From: Chelydra serpentina
Taxonomy: Eukaryota > Chordata > Testudines > Chelydridae
Assembly: GCA_037349315.1 (NCBI GenBank)
Contig: JBAIAC010000006.1
Span: 20,309,501 to 20,373,500 of the forward strand
DNA: 64,000 nucleotides
Direction of reading: 5' to 3'
Below the pieces are notes generated by a model. It saw only the letters and a list, made by a program, of their open reading frames with translations. It did no database searches and was not told the origin of the DNA. The first letter of the stretch is position 1. Each line of letters begins with the position of its first letter. A program made the position numbers and the translations under genes. Positions 32,206 to 45,258 of this stretch are shown here, one piece after another.

Positions 32206-35029
32206 TATGTGAAGCATTCAGTCTAGAAACAAGATTTAACCTAGCTTTATTTTTATTTTTTAAATTCCCTCCCCACCCTCATCCCCCACCATGTCTCTGA
32301 AATCCTCTTTGCATTTCCTGGTTCACTGAAGATATCCAGATAGCATCATGCCTTGTTGTCTTATATATCATTGTTTACAGTGTGACTTCTGGTATTTCTG
32401 ATGTCACATTCAGGAATATTTTCAATGAGCTGGATTTGCTAGAAGGACTTCACAAAAGGGGGAAAGCTGGAATTTAAAAGGTTAGTTAAACCTTATTCCT
32501 GTGCTGAAAGCCCCCACAGTTTGGTTAGTGAGGCAGTCAACAGAGAAACCTGTTTCACTTTGCATTGCAGTTCAGCTATAAAATTTTACATAAAGGTCTT
32601 CCAATCTTCACAGAAGCCACAACTAACTCCAAATATAAGAGATGCAATTTGGAGATACCTGATGGTCAAACGTGGTAAATACAAACAAAAAGGACCAAGA
32701 GCTGTTGCTAAATTATGTGTTAACTCTCATTCCTGTAGAATAGAGGTACAAGTAGAACCTCCCAAGTAAAATACAATATTTATATAATATCAGCATGCTG
32801 AGCTGCCAAATATCCATTAAACAGTACAGCTCTGGTACCATGGATCTTTGCAGTGCACCATTACAATTGATTTTACTGGCACAGAGAAAAGGGCTTAACA
32901 TTTGAAGTTGCGTTCAAGAAATATGAGCAATAATTGAAACCATCGCAATATTTTCAACTCTTTTTCTTAGAGCAAGAAGGTCAACAGTTAAAAAAACCCA
33001 ACCCCCTCTCTCAACATAAAACGTTGAACGCATCTGGTTTCAGCGGCAGTATTGCTCTAATGGAGCGTGCAAGAACATGCCTGTTTTAATGCTGGCACTG
33101 CTGCAGTATGCTTTTGGGCCATTCTTGGCCCTAGACAGGTGGCATAAACCTCACACAAGTCCTCTTCAGGGATACCTGTGGCACGGGAGAGCTGGCATAG
33201 ACCCTCCAGCTGGCATAGAACTAGCTGAGCTAGCTCCCATGCCTCCTCCTCGCAGCCTTAGGTGAATGGGTATATTGGGGATGGGAATGGTACCAGGCTG
33301 GTGTTGAGAAGGCAAATGGCAGGAGCACAATTCACTCTGGCTATCCCCAGTTGGCATATGCTCCCTAGGGGATCGCTACCAGCTGGTGCAATTTAGAGAC
33401 GCCTCCAGACCTGCACCTGGGGCCATCACTGGTTCTCTGATGCCAAAACCTTTTAGCTGCCTCCAGCAGAAGCTGGACACAGAGGAGAATCCTGACTGCT
33501 CTCTCAGCTTCCTCATTAGGGATGGTAAAAGATGTACCCAGTCTATCCAATGCATTGAGAATGTAAAGCACCATACAAGTGCTATTATTCTCCTTTTAGT
33601 ACAGCACTTACTGAACTCTACTCACACTCTTTTAGTGTTGCCTATGAATCGTGGGAATGTGTCCAATCCTCTCTGTAGTTGAAACAGTGGCAAGTGAGTG
33701 AGGGAGTGCAGCAGTCGTCTCAACTTTTCCGGCATTTAGCACAAGAAAGAGCCACCCCAAAGATTATGGGTTGAAAATGACTCATCTTTACACTGCCTCT
33801 TTGTCACCCGGAGAAGTGATCATGCCTGCCACAGAGATATTGTCCACCATTACTATCTCTCTGAATTGACAGCTGTTTCACAGGGGTTTTGGAGAGTGCT
33901 GAGTGTATGCTTCTCACAAAGATGAAAGGGTGGAAAGGAGTTTCTGGAGGTGGCTGGCTGGCGGAGCTCCTGTGGGAATGATTACTTTAATGCTGCTGGG
34001 ATATCATTGGATTATTAATTATGCTAGGGAGCCTAGAGCCTTGGATACATGAAATTATTTTACATTTAAATTAAACAAACAAGGGTATTTCTCGTCTGCA
34101 TTATCTGATCAGATAGCTATAAAGTAGATGAAAGCAACAGAAATAAGAATAAAATAACACAAGCACCAAGAAACTGATTCACTACAAATACGCATCAACC
34201 CCACGACGCTACACACCCTTCGGAACCTAGCCTCTCAATGATAGTAAGCAGGACTTGAGAGAGTGTCCTGCAGTGGTCTCCGGCCGCTGTGAAACAGTCC
34301 ACCGTGAATCCGTTTTACAGGTTTATGTTCTGAATCCACACTCTAGCAAGATGAAGTCAGCTTCTGCCTTTGATTATACACATTGGGCCAAATCGTGATC
34401 CCACTCAAGTGCTGCCATTTACTTTGAGGGGGCTAGGCTCTGGCCTGTTAAAATAGGGCAAAGCTAAGATGTCTTAAAATATATTGGCAAACTCTATAAG
34501 ATATCAGGCTCCTCTCAGGCCAAAAGAAGGATATAAACCCTGGGCCTTCCACATTAAAAAGACAAGCCTCTGCTACTAGAGCTAAAAGTATTAACACTAT
34601 GGGCTACTTGTCCCTGAACTAAATACTAAAGCTCTCATTGATTTAATGGTGCAGGATCAGGGACTAAGTCCCTTTGCTGGAAATGAGCAGCTTCACAAAC
34701 CTCTTTGAATCAGCCACTAGAGGATGGTGCATAGCACACACCGAAGACAGGGTTACATTAACACTCAAACAGTCAGTTTGGATAAAGAGCTTTTCACTCA
34801 TTTGCAACAATGTTCATTGGTAGACAAATGGTTTTGTTCCAGAAAATAAACACTCCCCTCACCCCCTCAGATGGAATTTCTTGTAAAAAGTGAAGATCAA
34901 AAATGCATAGCAAAGACAGAAATTTATTTTAGATCAGTTGTGGCACAGAAGTAAAACAAACAAGAAAAAAGTCATGTGGGGAGGCTGACCTCTCGTTGGT
35001 TTCAGGCTCAGAAGGACTGCAGGTGTGGC
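32206..35029. other. unassigned sequence
   Basis: No supported gene. A GC-richer section at about 33060-33440 holds several motif-free frames. A possible MIR fragment near 33520-33610 is too diverged to call. Confidence 0.4.
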
Positions 35030-35250
35030 CATGTCAGGCCATACGTTTCTTGTCCTTCACAAGTTTCTGCACAGGGTTCACACTCCTCAATCACCTATAT
35101 TCATGCTTCAGGGATTAAGCCAACCTCTAGCTATTGGAGAAAGGAAGAAATGTTCCCGGGGGGGCAGGTTATCCCATAACTGCCTACACTGCAGTGTTTC
35201 TTGCACCGTGTCTCTCAAGCATCTGGACTCTGTCAGTAACAGGACTAAAC
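35030..35250 (+). mobile_element. CR1-type LINE 3'UTR fragment
   Basis: TTCATGCTTCAGGGATTAAGC, CTAGCTATTGGAGAAAGGAAG, GGCAGGTTATCCCATAACTG and TTTCTTGCACCGTGTCTCTC follow, in order, the 3'UTR of an old CR1 type. The element's last part, including GTCAGAGACAGGATACTGG-type sequence, is only partly kept near 35232. Confidence 0.65.
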
Positions 35251-38200
35251 TAACCCCTGTTCTGATACAGGAGAGTAATTCTTATGTTCCAATACTCACC
35301 AAGTTTGTGCCATGGTACACAAAGGATAGTGAAAGTTTGTGGTGTGGCAAAACAGTGGACTTGGCCATGGCAGGACTTCTTCAAACCCACTCCTTCTGCT
35401 CCAACTCCACCGTGAAGCAGCAATTTGGGGCAAGAACTGTCACACCTGCCCAGATCCAAACAAAAATGGAGCAGCACACTGAAAGCAGCTGTTGATCAAC
35501 AGAATGAGGGGTGTTTGCCCCTGGTCAGGTGGGCATATTTGCTTCCTACAACTTCCTCCCCATCCAGCCAGGTCAGGACTTGATCCAGGCTGATTCTTGC
35601 CTTTTACCCAGAAAAAAAACTTACATTTATCATGAGACACACAATATTAGGTGTTTTTCTTAAAGCTGCAGCTCCTGGAAATAAATGACTATATGAGAAT
35701 CTCAGCTTTTCTTTGAAAATAAAGATTCCAGTCCTTTTTCCTGGTGGAAGAGAAGCTCTTGCAAATGTGATTCAAGTGTACCCCGAAGCCTCAGAAAGCA
35801 ATGTTAAAGAACCCACATTGGCTTAAAAATCATGAGGATGTTTTAAAAAGACACAATCATGATTTTTGTGGCCTGGGCTGTTTTTTGAATCTTTGGAGTT
35901 GGCAAGCCTGATTGCAGATTTTTATCAAAGAGCATCTAAAGCAAAAACTGATTGTTATTAAACATTTACGGGTATCAAGTATAATATAGATACCCAGTTC
36001 CCAAAACTTACACACTAAGCCCCCGCCCCAAACTTACATTGTAACACTCCAAGGTTACACAGGGCAACAGTTCAGATAAAGGACATCTTAGTTGAGGAGC
36101 CCCCAAAAATTGTTACGTTTAATATAAATTAACATGCTTCTCTTGGCTTCGGCTTTTGAACCCTGAAAGAAAGGGGTTTTTTAGTCTTCAGTTTAATGGA
36201 AAAAGCCAGATACTCTGTATTTCCTGTGAAAGACACACATATCTTATGGAAAACAACTACAATAGAGGCCTAGGTAATACTTTCACTTTAAACATTGAGT
36301 AAACTCTAGCTTCAGCACTATGCCTATGAATCATGCAGTACGTTATCACAGTTTTGCAGTGTCTGCATATTGTATTTTATTATGTATTCTAGCAAGTTGT
36401 GCAGCACCCTAAGCAACTTGTGAGGCAGGGTCTAGACATAATTAAGACAATTCAATATGCCAGCTCATTACATTTAATATCGTAGCCATGAATAATGCCT
36501 TACAATATACTTCAGTAATCCATCACCATAATATTTATTGGCAATGACTTCTTGAAATCTATGGCTATAATACCCAAGTCTTGGGTTCAATTCAGTTCCT
36601 AGTGGAGGTATCCATATCACAAAAGCCACCACCAGAGTTGACAAACGTATTAGTAATGTCTGAAGAGGAAAACCAAGAACCGAGGAAGCCAAGCGACTGA
36701 ACTACCTACTCACACTCCCAGGATGCAGGTCTGAGTTTGGACTCGGGGCGGGGGAGTGCGGTAACGCTTGCATAACTGACCGGTGAGTGTATGTTACAAA
36801 TCTCCCTCTTCTCCTGATTTGCAGAAGACCTGAGTTAGTTACAGCCCCGATTAGCAAGTCTTGGCTCTTTATCTCACATGGTTGTAGCTCATGTTTTTAG
36901 ATCTAGAGGTTCCTGGTTCTCCTCCAGTGTGGCTGTGAAGCTGTCAGCCATCAGACAGGCACTACTGTTGCTCATGCTAAAGGCCCCTATTCTACATACC
37001 TTACTGTGGCAAAGGGGTTGCATATTGCCAAGGCAGTGGAACACTGGATGGTGCCCAGAGGGGCAAGCACTCCATATGGATCTGACAAGAACTGCAGTTT
37101 GTGGGCCAGGTTTGCCCACAGACTTTGCCTGTTCTACATCACCAATAGTACTTCTCTCCTTCGCTAATCCAACCTACTAAGTAGATAATGCATCAGGTTC
37201 TCTGGGAGTTTAAATTAAGACAACTTCTCCCTTTAAATTCAATATCACGCAAAGGAAATAATATTGCCCCTGATTTTTAACTAGAAATAGTCTTTCTATT
37301 ATTTGTAGGAATTGGACTGCTTCGCAAATGCTCCTTCACCCTAATATGAAGAGAATGTTTGCTCTGTGTCTCTAGTTATAAACCTAAACTTGGCTTCAAA
37401 GAGAGAAAACTGACCCTCTGTACAGCTCCTATCAGAGATTGCCAAGTTACCCTGAAGATACTAAAACAATTTGCAGTTAGCTGAGAGTGACAACTTGAAC
37501 ATTCACTTATCAAGTACAGCAATTTATTTTTACTATGTTTGCAAAATGGCTCGCGCCCAGCTAATTTTACTCGGAGGAACAAACACTGCCACAGCCAGCA
37601 GGCACAAAATGTGCAACAATAATCCTTAAGGCAACATATTGTAATTTGCCTTCTTCTGTTTAATGCCATGTCAAACAGAAGGATTTCTACACATTTCAGA
37701 TGGTGACTGAGCTGCCTTGCTTTAGTTTGAGTAAAAATTGATTTACTTCAGAGAACAGTGATAGATGAAGCATATGACATGTACTGAGCATGCCTAGTTC
37801 CATGCTCATGCCAAAAAATTCCCAGAAGGATAAATCTCGTTTCCTGCCTTACTTCACAGAATTTAACTTTTTTAAACAAGTCATGTTCTGTGGTTTGAAT
37901 TCTGTGTTTATATCAGCGTTTGTTTCCAGGCTCATGAACGATAATAGTACATTGGTCTGCAAAGTCTGAACGTTCTCTTCAACAGAGAAATCACTGGGTC
38001 TTAATCTCACATTCAGTCTTATTATTTGCATTAATTCTTATAAACCAGCTTTAAAGATAAGTTGCAGTAAAAGTTGATATTTTCCAGGTATACGCTGGAA
38101 AGAATGTGAACTTGAGCTTTCATTTAAGTCAAAGTTATTTCCATGATTTCAGGCTGTACTTACATATTCGTACTGTAGGCTTTATTTATTTTAGAAAATA

Positions 38201-39400
38201 TGTAACTGGAAATTAAGATTTAATTTTTAAAATATGTTCTATGTTTAAATTGAATTATGTAGCACATATCTAAAGCCTTTGTTATCCATTGTATATACCT
38301 GGATTCTTGTCCAACTGGAAGCAGCTTTGAAATCATACTGCTCCTGTTAGCACCATAATATTTTAGAGTACAGTATGTTTCTTTCAGGGGTCCCATTAAC
38401 AATCCCTTTATCCAGAAACTTCCATGTATGTGAAAACATATTTCTTTATTTAAAATGAGGTATAGTTATATATTTGAGCCCCAAATTTAGCCCTTAAAAC
38501 TTTGAAAGGGCATTTTTCTCTCTGTCTCTCCAGAACGAAGCCTGGATGAGAATTTTGCTCTTTGGGGCTCTCTCTGTAGTTAACACACTTTGGGAATGCT
38601 CCAAATCCTGATCAGAATCAGAATCCAAAGTTTTCACCTCCAATTTACTTCAAATTCTGTTTCCCCGCATAACCTCATGAGATTCTGCCTAAAGGGAAGT
38701 TGTACTATATAGGAATAGAAAATCCCATGACAAACTAGGCTGGTACATGAGTACATTCTTTAGCTAGTTTTTCATCAGAGTTTCTTGCCTTTCTAGCTGC
38801 TCATTTTTTCAGGCTTATTATAATTGGCTTCTCGTTTGCCTACTCTCCATTCCAATTATTTCACCTTTTTCTCCCCACTGGATTATTTGTATCTTTCCTT
38901 GTTTCCTTTCCTAAGTGTATCACAAATACAATAGGGTTAATAATGCTCAAATGGGGTTGAAAATAAGCAAAATGGGTTCACCTATCCCTATTTTTGATTC
39001 TGCCTTCTATCTCTTTCACCTTGCTCAAGCAGTTAGTTCCACTTATTTCAGTAGGAATACTCTTGTAGACAAGGTGAGCAGAATCAGGCCCAGTCACTGA
39101 ACTCCTGGCCCCTTTGAAGCCAGTGGCATTGACTTCACTGGAACTAGCATTTTAACCAATATCTTTAAAAGTGGCACAGTTTGAAAACAAACATTCATAC
39201 ATATTACATATTTCTACAGCATATTCTTTTCCACTAGAAAATCTGGCATGAGTACACTATAAAGAAGAGTAATTTTCAACAACCTAAGTCATGCATCAAT
39301 GTTTAATGTACACCAGTAGTTGTGTCATTCTAAATAGATACATATACACACGCACAGTAAACAAAAAATGATTAATTTATGGTTCCTTTTTTCTTTAACT
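35251..39400. other. unassigned, AT-rich, 4.1 kb
   Basis: No gene, LTR or LINE that I can support. At 39095-39160 a weak palindrome-group fragment carries GCATTGACTTCACTGG. Frames up to 156 codons at 35025-35495 and 100 codons at 36878-37180 have no recognisable domain. Confidence 0.4.
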
Positions 39401-39508
39401 AATAGGGGGATGGAGAAAAAGGTTCTGCCTGGTGTTTGGCTGTAGGAGCTTGAAGAGTATGTAGAACAGCTGGAGTTTTTCTGATGTGGCAGTTCTATGT
39501 GCTGCTGT
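39401..39508 (-). repeat. unnamed repeat family, copy A
   Basis: Reverse-complemented, it aligns with 40122-40230 at roughly 80% by eye, including an exact CTCCAGCTGTTCTACATACT and CTCCTACAGCCAAA. It is the left half of the family unit, in opposite orientation to copy B. Confidence 0.8.
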
Positions 39509-40061
39509 TTGTTTCTACTGAGTGAACAGAGCATCTTCTTATCACTAACTATTATATAAACTACAGCACATATTCTGTTGAAGGAAAGAATTCTTATGTT
39601 ATATGTGTTCAGGGAGTCTGTCATTTTTCTGCTCCTCCACACTGGGCTAAATTCAGAAGCTTTTAGGAAATTATAATACAGACAAGAAAACAAAACACGC
39701 TGAACTAATTTATTTAGTATTTATTATTAATTATTTAGTAGTAGTAGTATTTATTATTATTACTTAGTTTCTCTCTCGCAGCTGTGCTTGAAGGCTAGAA
39801 CCAGGTTGGTCCCCCTAGTGTTAGGCACCCTACCAACATATAATAAGTGACAGCTTCTGCTCCTAATGTTAATGCTCTGAAGTAAATCCATAAACCCTAA
39901 AGTCCTCTCCTCTTGGGCTGCCCAGGCAAAGATGCACGCCCTCACAAAAGGGCGGCTCTGAGATTGCTGCAAAGATTTCCTCTGTCGAAAGCAGTTGTAA
40001 ACGCAAACTGCTTTCCCCCTTTTGCCCTCTAAATGGTAACAAGAGAGGCAGCCTCAGCAGT

Positions 40062-40390
40062 TTGCCATGTGCGGGGGAAGGGACGAGGCAAGTAGAAAGA
40101 GTCCAACTGTCCTCATGTCCTCAGCAACACACAGAACTGTCATATCGGACAAACTCCAGCTGTTCTACATACTCTCCAGCTCCTACAGCCAAATCGCACG
40201 GAGACCCCCTTCCTCTGTCTCCCCTATTGCTCCAGTGGAGACTGTGTGTGACACCAGGCTGGGAGACGAAGTGACATGGGGAAAGGGAGAGGCCCGGCAG
40301 CAGTGCCATTATGACCTTGCTGCACAAGAGCAGGCTAAGCCAGCAGCATTACACAGAAAGAGGAGCAGTAAGCAAGAGCAAGAATGAGGG
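40062..40390 (+). repeat. unnamed repeat family, copy B (longest)
   Basis: This copy contains both parts found separately in copies A and C: GAAAGAGTCCAACTGTCCTC, the CTCCAGCTGTTCTACATACT block, ATTGCTCCAGTGGAGAC, and AGCAGTGCCATTATGACCTTG to AGGAGCAGTAAGCAAG. A weak protein resemblance is shared by translations of copies B and C (QQ..YDLAA / QRQFDIAA and KRSS / KRSR). It may be part of a transposable element or a repeated processed sequence. I cannot name it. Confidence 0.8.
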
Positions 40391-40559
40391 AGAGTCTTTT
40401 GTTCTCTGAACTATTGGTACATTTGGATTAAAGGGTTAAAAATAGAGCATAGAAGATATTAGGCCTTTCATTGGACTGACTGACATTGATCAATGAGGAC
40501 CTGCCCTGGCTTCTCAACTGCTCCAGCAGCCTCTGTGAAATACTTCATCTAAATAGTTT

Positions 40560-40984
40560 TTCACTGAAAGATGCAGATTTGGGGGGACCGAAACTGTTCA
40601 TCAATTTGGGTTGATTTCAGTGACTGTTTTCTTGCCAAAAAGAAAAGAAAAATAAATAAATTGGTAAATGTCAAGCTAGTTTATTTTGGCATTTCTGAAA
40701 TTAAACATTTTGACATTTTATTTTTGAAAGAAGTTTTGTTTTGGAATTGCCCTGAATTTTATTTTTTAAATCATTCAACCCTCTCCATACCGCACATCCC
40801 CAAATGAACCAAAATGTTTCATTTTGGGTGGAACAAAACATTTCATTAGACCTGAAATGAATTTTTTATGCTTTTTTGTTCTGTCAAATTAAAAAAAAAA
40901 CCTCATTTAGGGTCAATCCAAAGCAATTTTTGTATTATTATTTTTTGTTTAGCCACTGAACCGAAAAAACCTCCCCAGCTATTC
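40560..40984. mobile_element. AT-rich TIR element fragment
   Basis: AAATGTTTCATTTTGG-type motifs and a right end of CACCCAGCTCTAC match the family at 991-1689. The left end is not clear. Confidence 0.4.
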
Positions 40985-41245
40985 ACCCAGCTCTACTTTC
41001 TACCCACTTTCTTCCTTCACACGCTTGTTCCCTGCTCCTCTTCCTATCTAATGCTGCTCGCATAGCCTTCTCTGGTGCAGCAATGTCAAATTGGCGCTGC
41101 TGCTGTGCCTCACTTTCCTCACAGTTAGTTCCTCTCTCAGCCTGATGTCCTCCTATTTCCACTGGAACAATAACATAGTATGAGGACAGTTGCACTCTTT
41201 CCCCTGGCCTCTCCCCCTTCCTCTTTGTAGGGCACAGTAGCTCAG
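40985..41245 (-). repeat. unnamed repeat family, copy C
   Basis: Reverse-complemented, it aligns with copy B at 40066-40110 and 40224-40380, skipping the block shared by A and B. AGCAGCGCCAATTTGACATTG corresponds to AGCAGTGCCATTATGACCTTG in B. It runs opposite to B. Confidence 0.8.
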
Positions 41246-41404
41246 GTATCGGTGGCACCAGATCCTTAAGTCACATCAATAGTAGATTGCAGTGTGATAG
41301 GCTCTGGTTTCCAAGACCCTGGAATATTTTGTGGGAGCATCCTCTTTTTAAAGCATGTAATGGTTGATGGCATCTTGTTTTTCTTGGGGTAAGAAAGGAA
41401 ATGT

Positions 41405-41665
41405 GCTCTTGTGGTTACTGCACTGGACTGTGATGTGGGTGATAAAGGTCCGATTTTCAGTGCTGCTGGAGCCTTCTTTGGGGAAAATCTTAGCTTTTCT
41501 TTGCCTCAATTTTCCTTCTAAGGCTACTGTCTTCCATTCTTTTTCTGTCTTGTTTATTTAAATTGTAAGATTTTGGGGGCAGGGACTGTCTCTTCTGTGT
41601 GCCAGGCCTGATCTTGGTTGGGTCTCTTAAGTGCTACCATAATACAAATAATAAATAATAATTAT
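41405..41665 (+). mobile_element. MIR-like amniote SINE, nearly full
   Basis: A tRNA-like head is at 41405-41460. The core carries TTGCCTCAATTTTCCTTCTAA, and the tail carries AAATTGTAAGATTTTGGGGGC, AGGGACTGTCTCTTCTGTGT and GTGCTACCATAATACAAATAA. Order and strand match the amniote MIR1-type SINE. Confidence 0.75.
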
Positions 41666-42809
41666 CTTGATGTCCTGGTTGATAATCCCTTTAAAATAAA
41701 ACAATGGTGTCTATAAATGGCAGGTTACCTTTAAGCGACCCCCCGCTCCTTAATCTCTTTCCTTCACAGCTGCTCCTGTAATATCACCTGCTCTTCCGTA
41801 ACATCAAGCTCTCAAGCCTGACACCCCCCACTCTCTCTCTGGCCCAGCTATAAATACCCCCTTCCCGTTTGCATTCCTTCCCCCCGCTCCTTGTCCTTAC
41901 AACCTCATTGCCCCTTATCCCAACCTATCTGCATATCGTCATCTGACTGCCTGCTTGTATCCCAGCCATCATCTTTGGAAAGGTGAGTGCTTTACAGTAC
42001 TTCAGACTTACTGTATACTAAGGCAAAGAGTTTATAGTAGTCTTGGAATACTTTTAATTATAGCTTCTCTTGATGAGTCACAGTTTCCTAAGTGTTTCTG
42101 CTAGAAAGAAAGTATTTTGGAGTGTTTACCTCAGTAGCAGGTGCCTCTCAAAGTGCGGCCTATTTATTATTTAAACTTTTTTGCTCCTGTGTCCTGCAGA
42201 AGTTCTTTGAAGCACATTTCTTAAGTTAGCTGAAGGATAGTGCCCAGGAATGTACTGCAGGGCAGATAAGCTTTCCATGAGAAAGGGAAAATTGCAGGTG
42301 CTTGTGCAACTTCTTTTTTGACTGACCCATGCTTATCTTTCTGGTGCACCTCCAGGAATTCATCTGGATCCCTGATGGACAACATGCATCCTCCCTCCAA
42401 TTTTCCTACACATGGATGTTGCTGTCTGCTGTAAAGAGGCATCAGCTTTGGTCAAAATTTATCTTATTTGGCTGGGGCATTGAAGCCTCTCATTGAAAGC
42501 AAATGGGAGATTCTTGTGTTTCATCACTGTGTTTCAGCAGAAAGCCCTGCACATCTTGTCATAGGATATGAAGCTACAGGCCTCTTCATATGACTAACAA
42601 ATATGATGGGGAAAACAACAAGCTATAAACAGGCCAGACTTCTACTTTGTTTCTAACTGCTTCTATAAAAGATGCCACTTTGCTTTTGTGGCTGAATGAC
42701 CTCAATGCAGGAAATAGCATTGGTTAGTTACTTCTGTAGCAGCTTCCATCTGGGAATCTTCAGGTTCTTCACAAAGATCAATGAGTGAAACCCCATAACT
42801 CTCCTTACA
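41666..42809. other. unassigned sequence
   Basis: No supported gene or repeat. A C-rich stretch at about 41740-41890 is ordinary CT-rich DNA. Confidence 0.4.
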
Positions 42810-42935
42810 GAGGAGGAAAATGAAGCACAGAGAAGGGCAGCAACTGATTCAAGGTTTCATTGCAAGCCTTTGTGACAGCCAGGAACAGAACTCAGTGGTA
42901 ATTAGCTCTGTCTCATACCACAAGACCATAGTTGC
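42810..42935 (-). mobile_element. MIR-like SINE, antisense
   Basis: CTTACAGAGGAGGAAAATGAAGC, CAGAGAAGGGCAGCAACTGA, and GGAACAGAACTCAGTGGTAA follow the reverse of the MIR core (CATCTGTAAAATG, GCAAGTCACTTAAC, GAACCC). Confidence 0.55.
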
Positions 42936-43356
42936 TTTCAGTAACCTAAATGCTTAGGTAGTATGGTGATGAAAATCATACAGGTTCCATGATGAGATTA
43001 AGATTTAGGTTTTATAGAAAACAGGAAACAATATTTAACTTGGATGATAAAAAAAAGTTATAAAGGAATAACATTTAGTGTGAAATGTGATAGTCCATTC
43101 ATCACAACCAGTTGAAGACAATATACCCATGAGTAAGTTTTAGTGAAAGAAGGCAAATAACATTAATAACAATAGGATAGTATTATGGCTATTTTGGACT
43201 ATGAAAAAAGGTCAGTTTTGACATGCATCCTTCCACATGTTATACGTCTGGGAAGCGTAAATAAGTAACACAGCCCTCTGCTGGATAAACTCATGCTTCC
43301 TCAAGTACTTCTGTTCCCCCTCTAGTGGGCTCTGTCCTATCCTCTGTATTACTCTG

Positions 43357-43651
43357 AGGGCTGGTCTTCACTATGGGGAGATCCCTGCTTCAATCGATGC
43401 AGCTGGGATCGATTTCATGGGTCTAGTAAAGACCCGCTAAATCAATGGCAGAGCACTCTCCGGTCAACCCCGGTACTCCAGTTCCCTGAGAAGAGTAAGG
43501 TAGAGTTGACAGGAGAGTGTCTCCCATCAACGCAACGCAGTGAAGACACCGGGATAAGTTGACCTAAACTACATCGACTCCAGCTACATTATTCACATAG
43601 TCGGAGTAGCATAGCTTAGGTAGACTTATCCCCGTAGTGAAGACAAGCCCT
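43357..43651. mobile_element. MITE, 295 bp, ~22-bp TIRs
   Basis: AGGGCTGGTCTTCACTATGGGG at the left matches the reverse complement of the right end, AGGGCTTGTCTTCACTACGGGG, at 20 of 22 bases. The interior repeats GTCGACC/CGATC-type motifs common in turtle copies I recall. I see no clear target duplication, so the superfamily is not set. Confidence 0.8.
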
Positions 43652-44789
43652 GACAGTAGTAAAAAGGGCCTCATTCAACTTGGAATAAATGAATAGAGCA
43701 AGCTGAAACAAGGGGTGGGAGGAGTTTCTATTTTTGTTGTTGACATTTCAATGACAACATTTATCATTGTAAAATTCAAAATTTCAAGCAGACATAAACA
43801 AATAAGTGCTATTGCAGATGTCATGAGTATGGCTAGGTTAGCTGTAGATCATGAAATCAGAAGGACACAGGTCATTTAGGGGACCTGTATCTTGGGAACC
43901 CATTCACCAAGTGATCCTAAATTTGCACCTCAAACATCACACCAACCCCTGTTGTAGTGTAGTTATTTTCAAGGCAATCCGTCTATGTGCGTGGATTTTA
44001 GAGTACTTTGAAAAATCAGCTTTAAGGAGAAACGCGGCTGCAATCTTTCGTGGCTTGCACATGAAAAATGAAGCAGTGCTTAACCAGTGATGAGTTCAGG
44101 TATTTGAAAGGGGACTTGCTGCTGAACTTGTTTGTCCAATGTGCTGCAACTTTTAAAATGAAAAGACAGCCAGTTATGAGTTGTCACCCTTCTCCCCTTC
44201 CCAAAAATAGTTATTTGCTCAAGTACTTTTTCATGTTTAAAATACATGTTTCCAAAGTTTAGCTTTCCTCATGGATAAATAACACCCGTGGAATTTGGAA
44301 AGCTAAGCTGTGTGCTTGTCAGATCGTACGCCTGTATGGATGATTCACCCAGTGTTCTGACCTTCACACACACAATTGTGATTATGTACAGTGCTGTCAT
44401 TCCTAAAGTGTGGCAGACCCACAGTTTCTAGGAGCAGAGAAATCGTGCAAAAACAGCTTGCAGCCATCATCTTGGATTCACTTCTGTGGTTGCTTTTGAA
44501 GCTCTTAACCCTTCGAGCTTGGCAGCTGAGTATCAGTCTCCTGGGCTCACTGCACTGTAATGCTGCAGATATGACGCTGGACTACCTGCCAGCTGCCAAA
44601 CTTGCTCACAGCTCTGCCATCTGACTGTCCTCAGCTCACATGCAATTTCATCTCACGGCTGCCCGATTCCCCTCCAGCCCAGTCCTATTCCCAGGACTAA
44701 TGACCCAAACCTATTCCAAGCTACTAACACTTCCATTACATCCCAACAAGTTATTTTCTCAAATAGCCCCATTTTCACTTATTTTTAAC
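43652..44789. other. unassigned sequence
   Basis: No supported gene or repeat. Confidence 0.4.
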
Positions 44790-44880
44790 ACTTATAAACA
44801 GTGCAATAGGAGTGCATGGCACTTTGCAGAGAGAATAAAGACAAGATCCTTGCTTCAGAGAGCCTACTGTCTAGGGCAGA
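44790..44880 (-). mobile_element. MIR-like amniote SINE fragment, antisense
   Basis: TGCATGGCACTTTGCAGAGAG, AAAGACAAGATCCTTGCTTC and AGAGAGCCTACTGTCTAGGG follow the antisense tail of the amniote MIR1-type SINE. Confidence 0.5.
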
Positions 44881-44909
44881 TCACCATGACGTGCAGCAAG
44901 GAGATATTC

Positions 44910-45020
44910 ATCGATTATGAGGACAGAAAGGACCACTGTGAACATCTAACCTGACTCCGATTTAATACGGGACATAGAACGTCCCTGAATCAATTCCTGT
45001 TTAAACTAGAGGATATCTCT
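44910..45020 (-). mobile_element. CR1-type LINE, 3' terminal fragment
   Basis: ATTATGAGGACAGAAAGGACC, CACTGTGAACATCTAACCTGAC and GGGACATAGAACGTCCCTGAA resemble the tail of another CR1 subfamily, complement strand. It is truncated and diverged. Confidence 0.6.
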
Positions 45021-45258
45021 AGTTTATATCTGAGGCAGCAAGGAAGATGGGAGGTTTACATGAAATATGGTATGAGGTTGCTTGCTCACCCAGATATACA
45101 TTATTTAGTTCCTTTGATTAAGTTAATTTGTATTGTATTGGTCTCCATCTGATGGTATCAGCTATCAAAATGTTTTCTACATCTTGACAAGGAACCCAAT
45201 ACCACTCCTAGATGCTGAATCCTTCTGGTATCTATGTCACTAAAACCTGGAAATTAGG

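Noticed and set aside
35025..35495. 156-codon plus-strand frame as a gene
   Set aside because: Its start overlaps a CR1 3'UTR fragment and it contains no domain.
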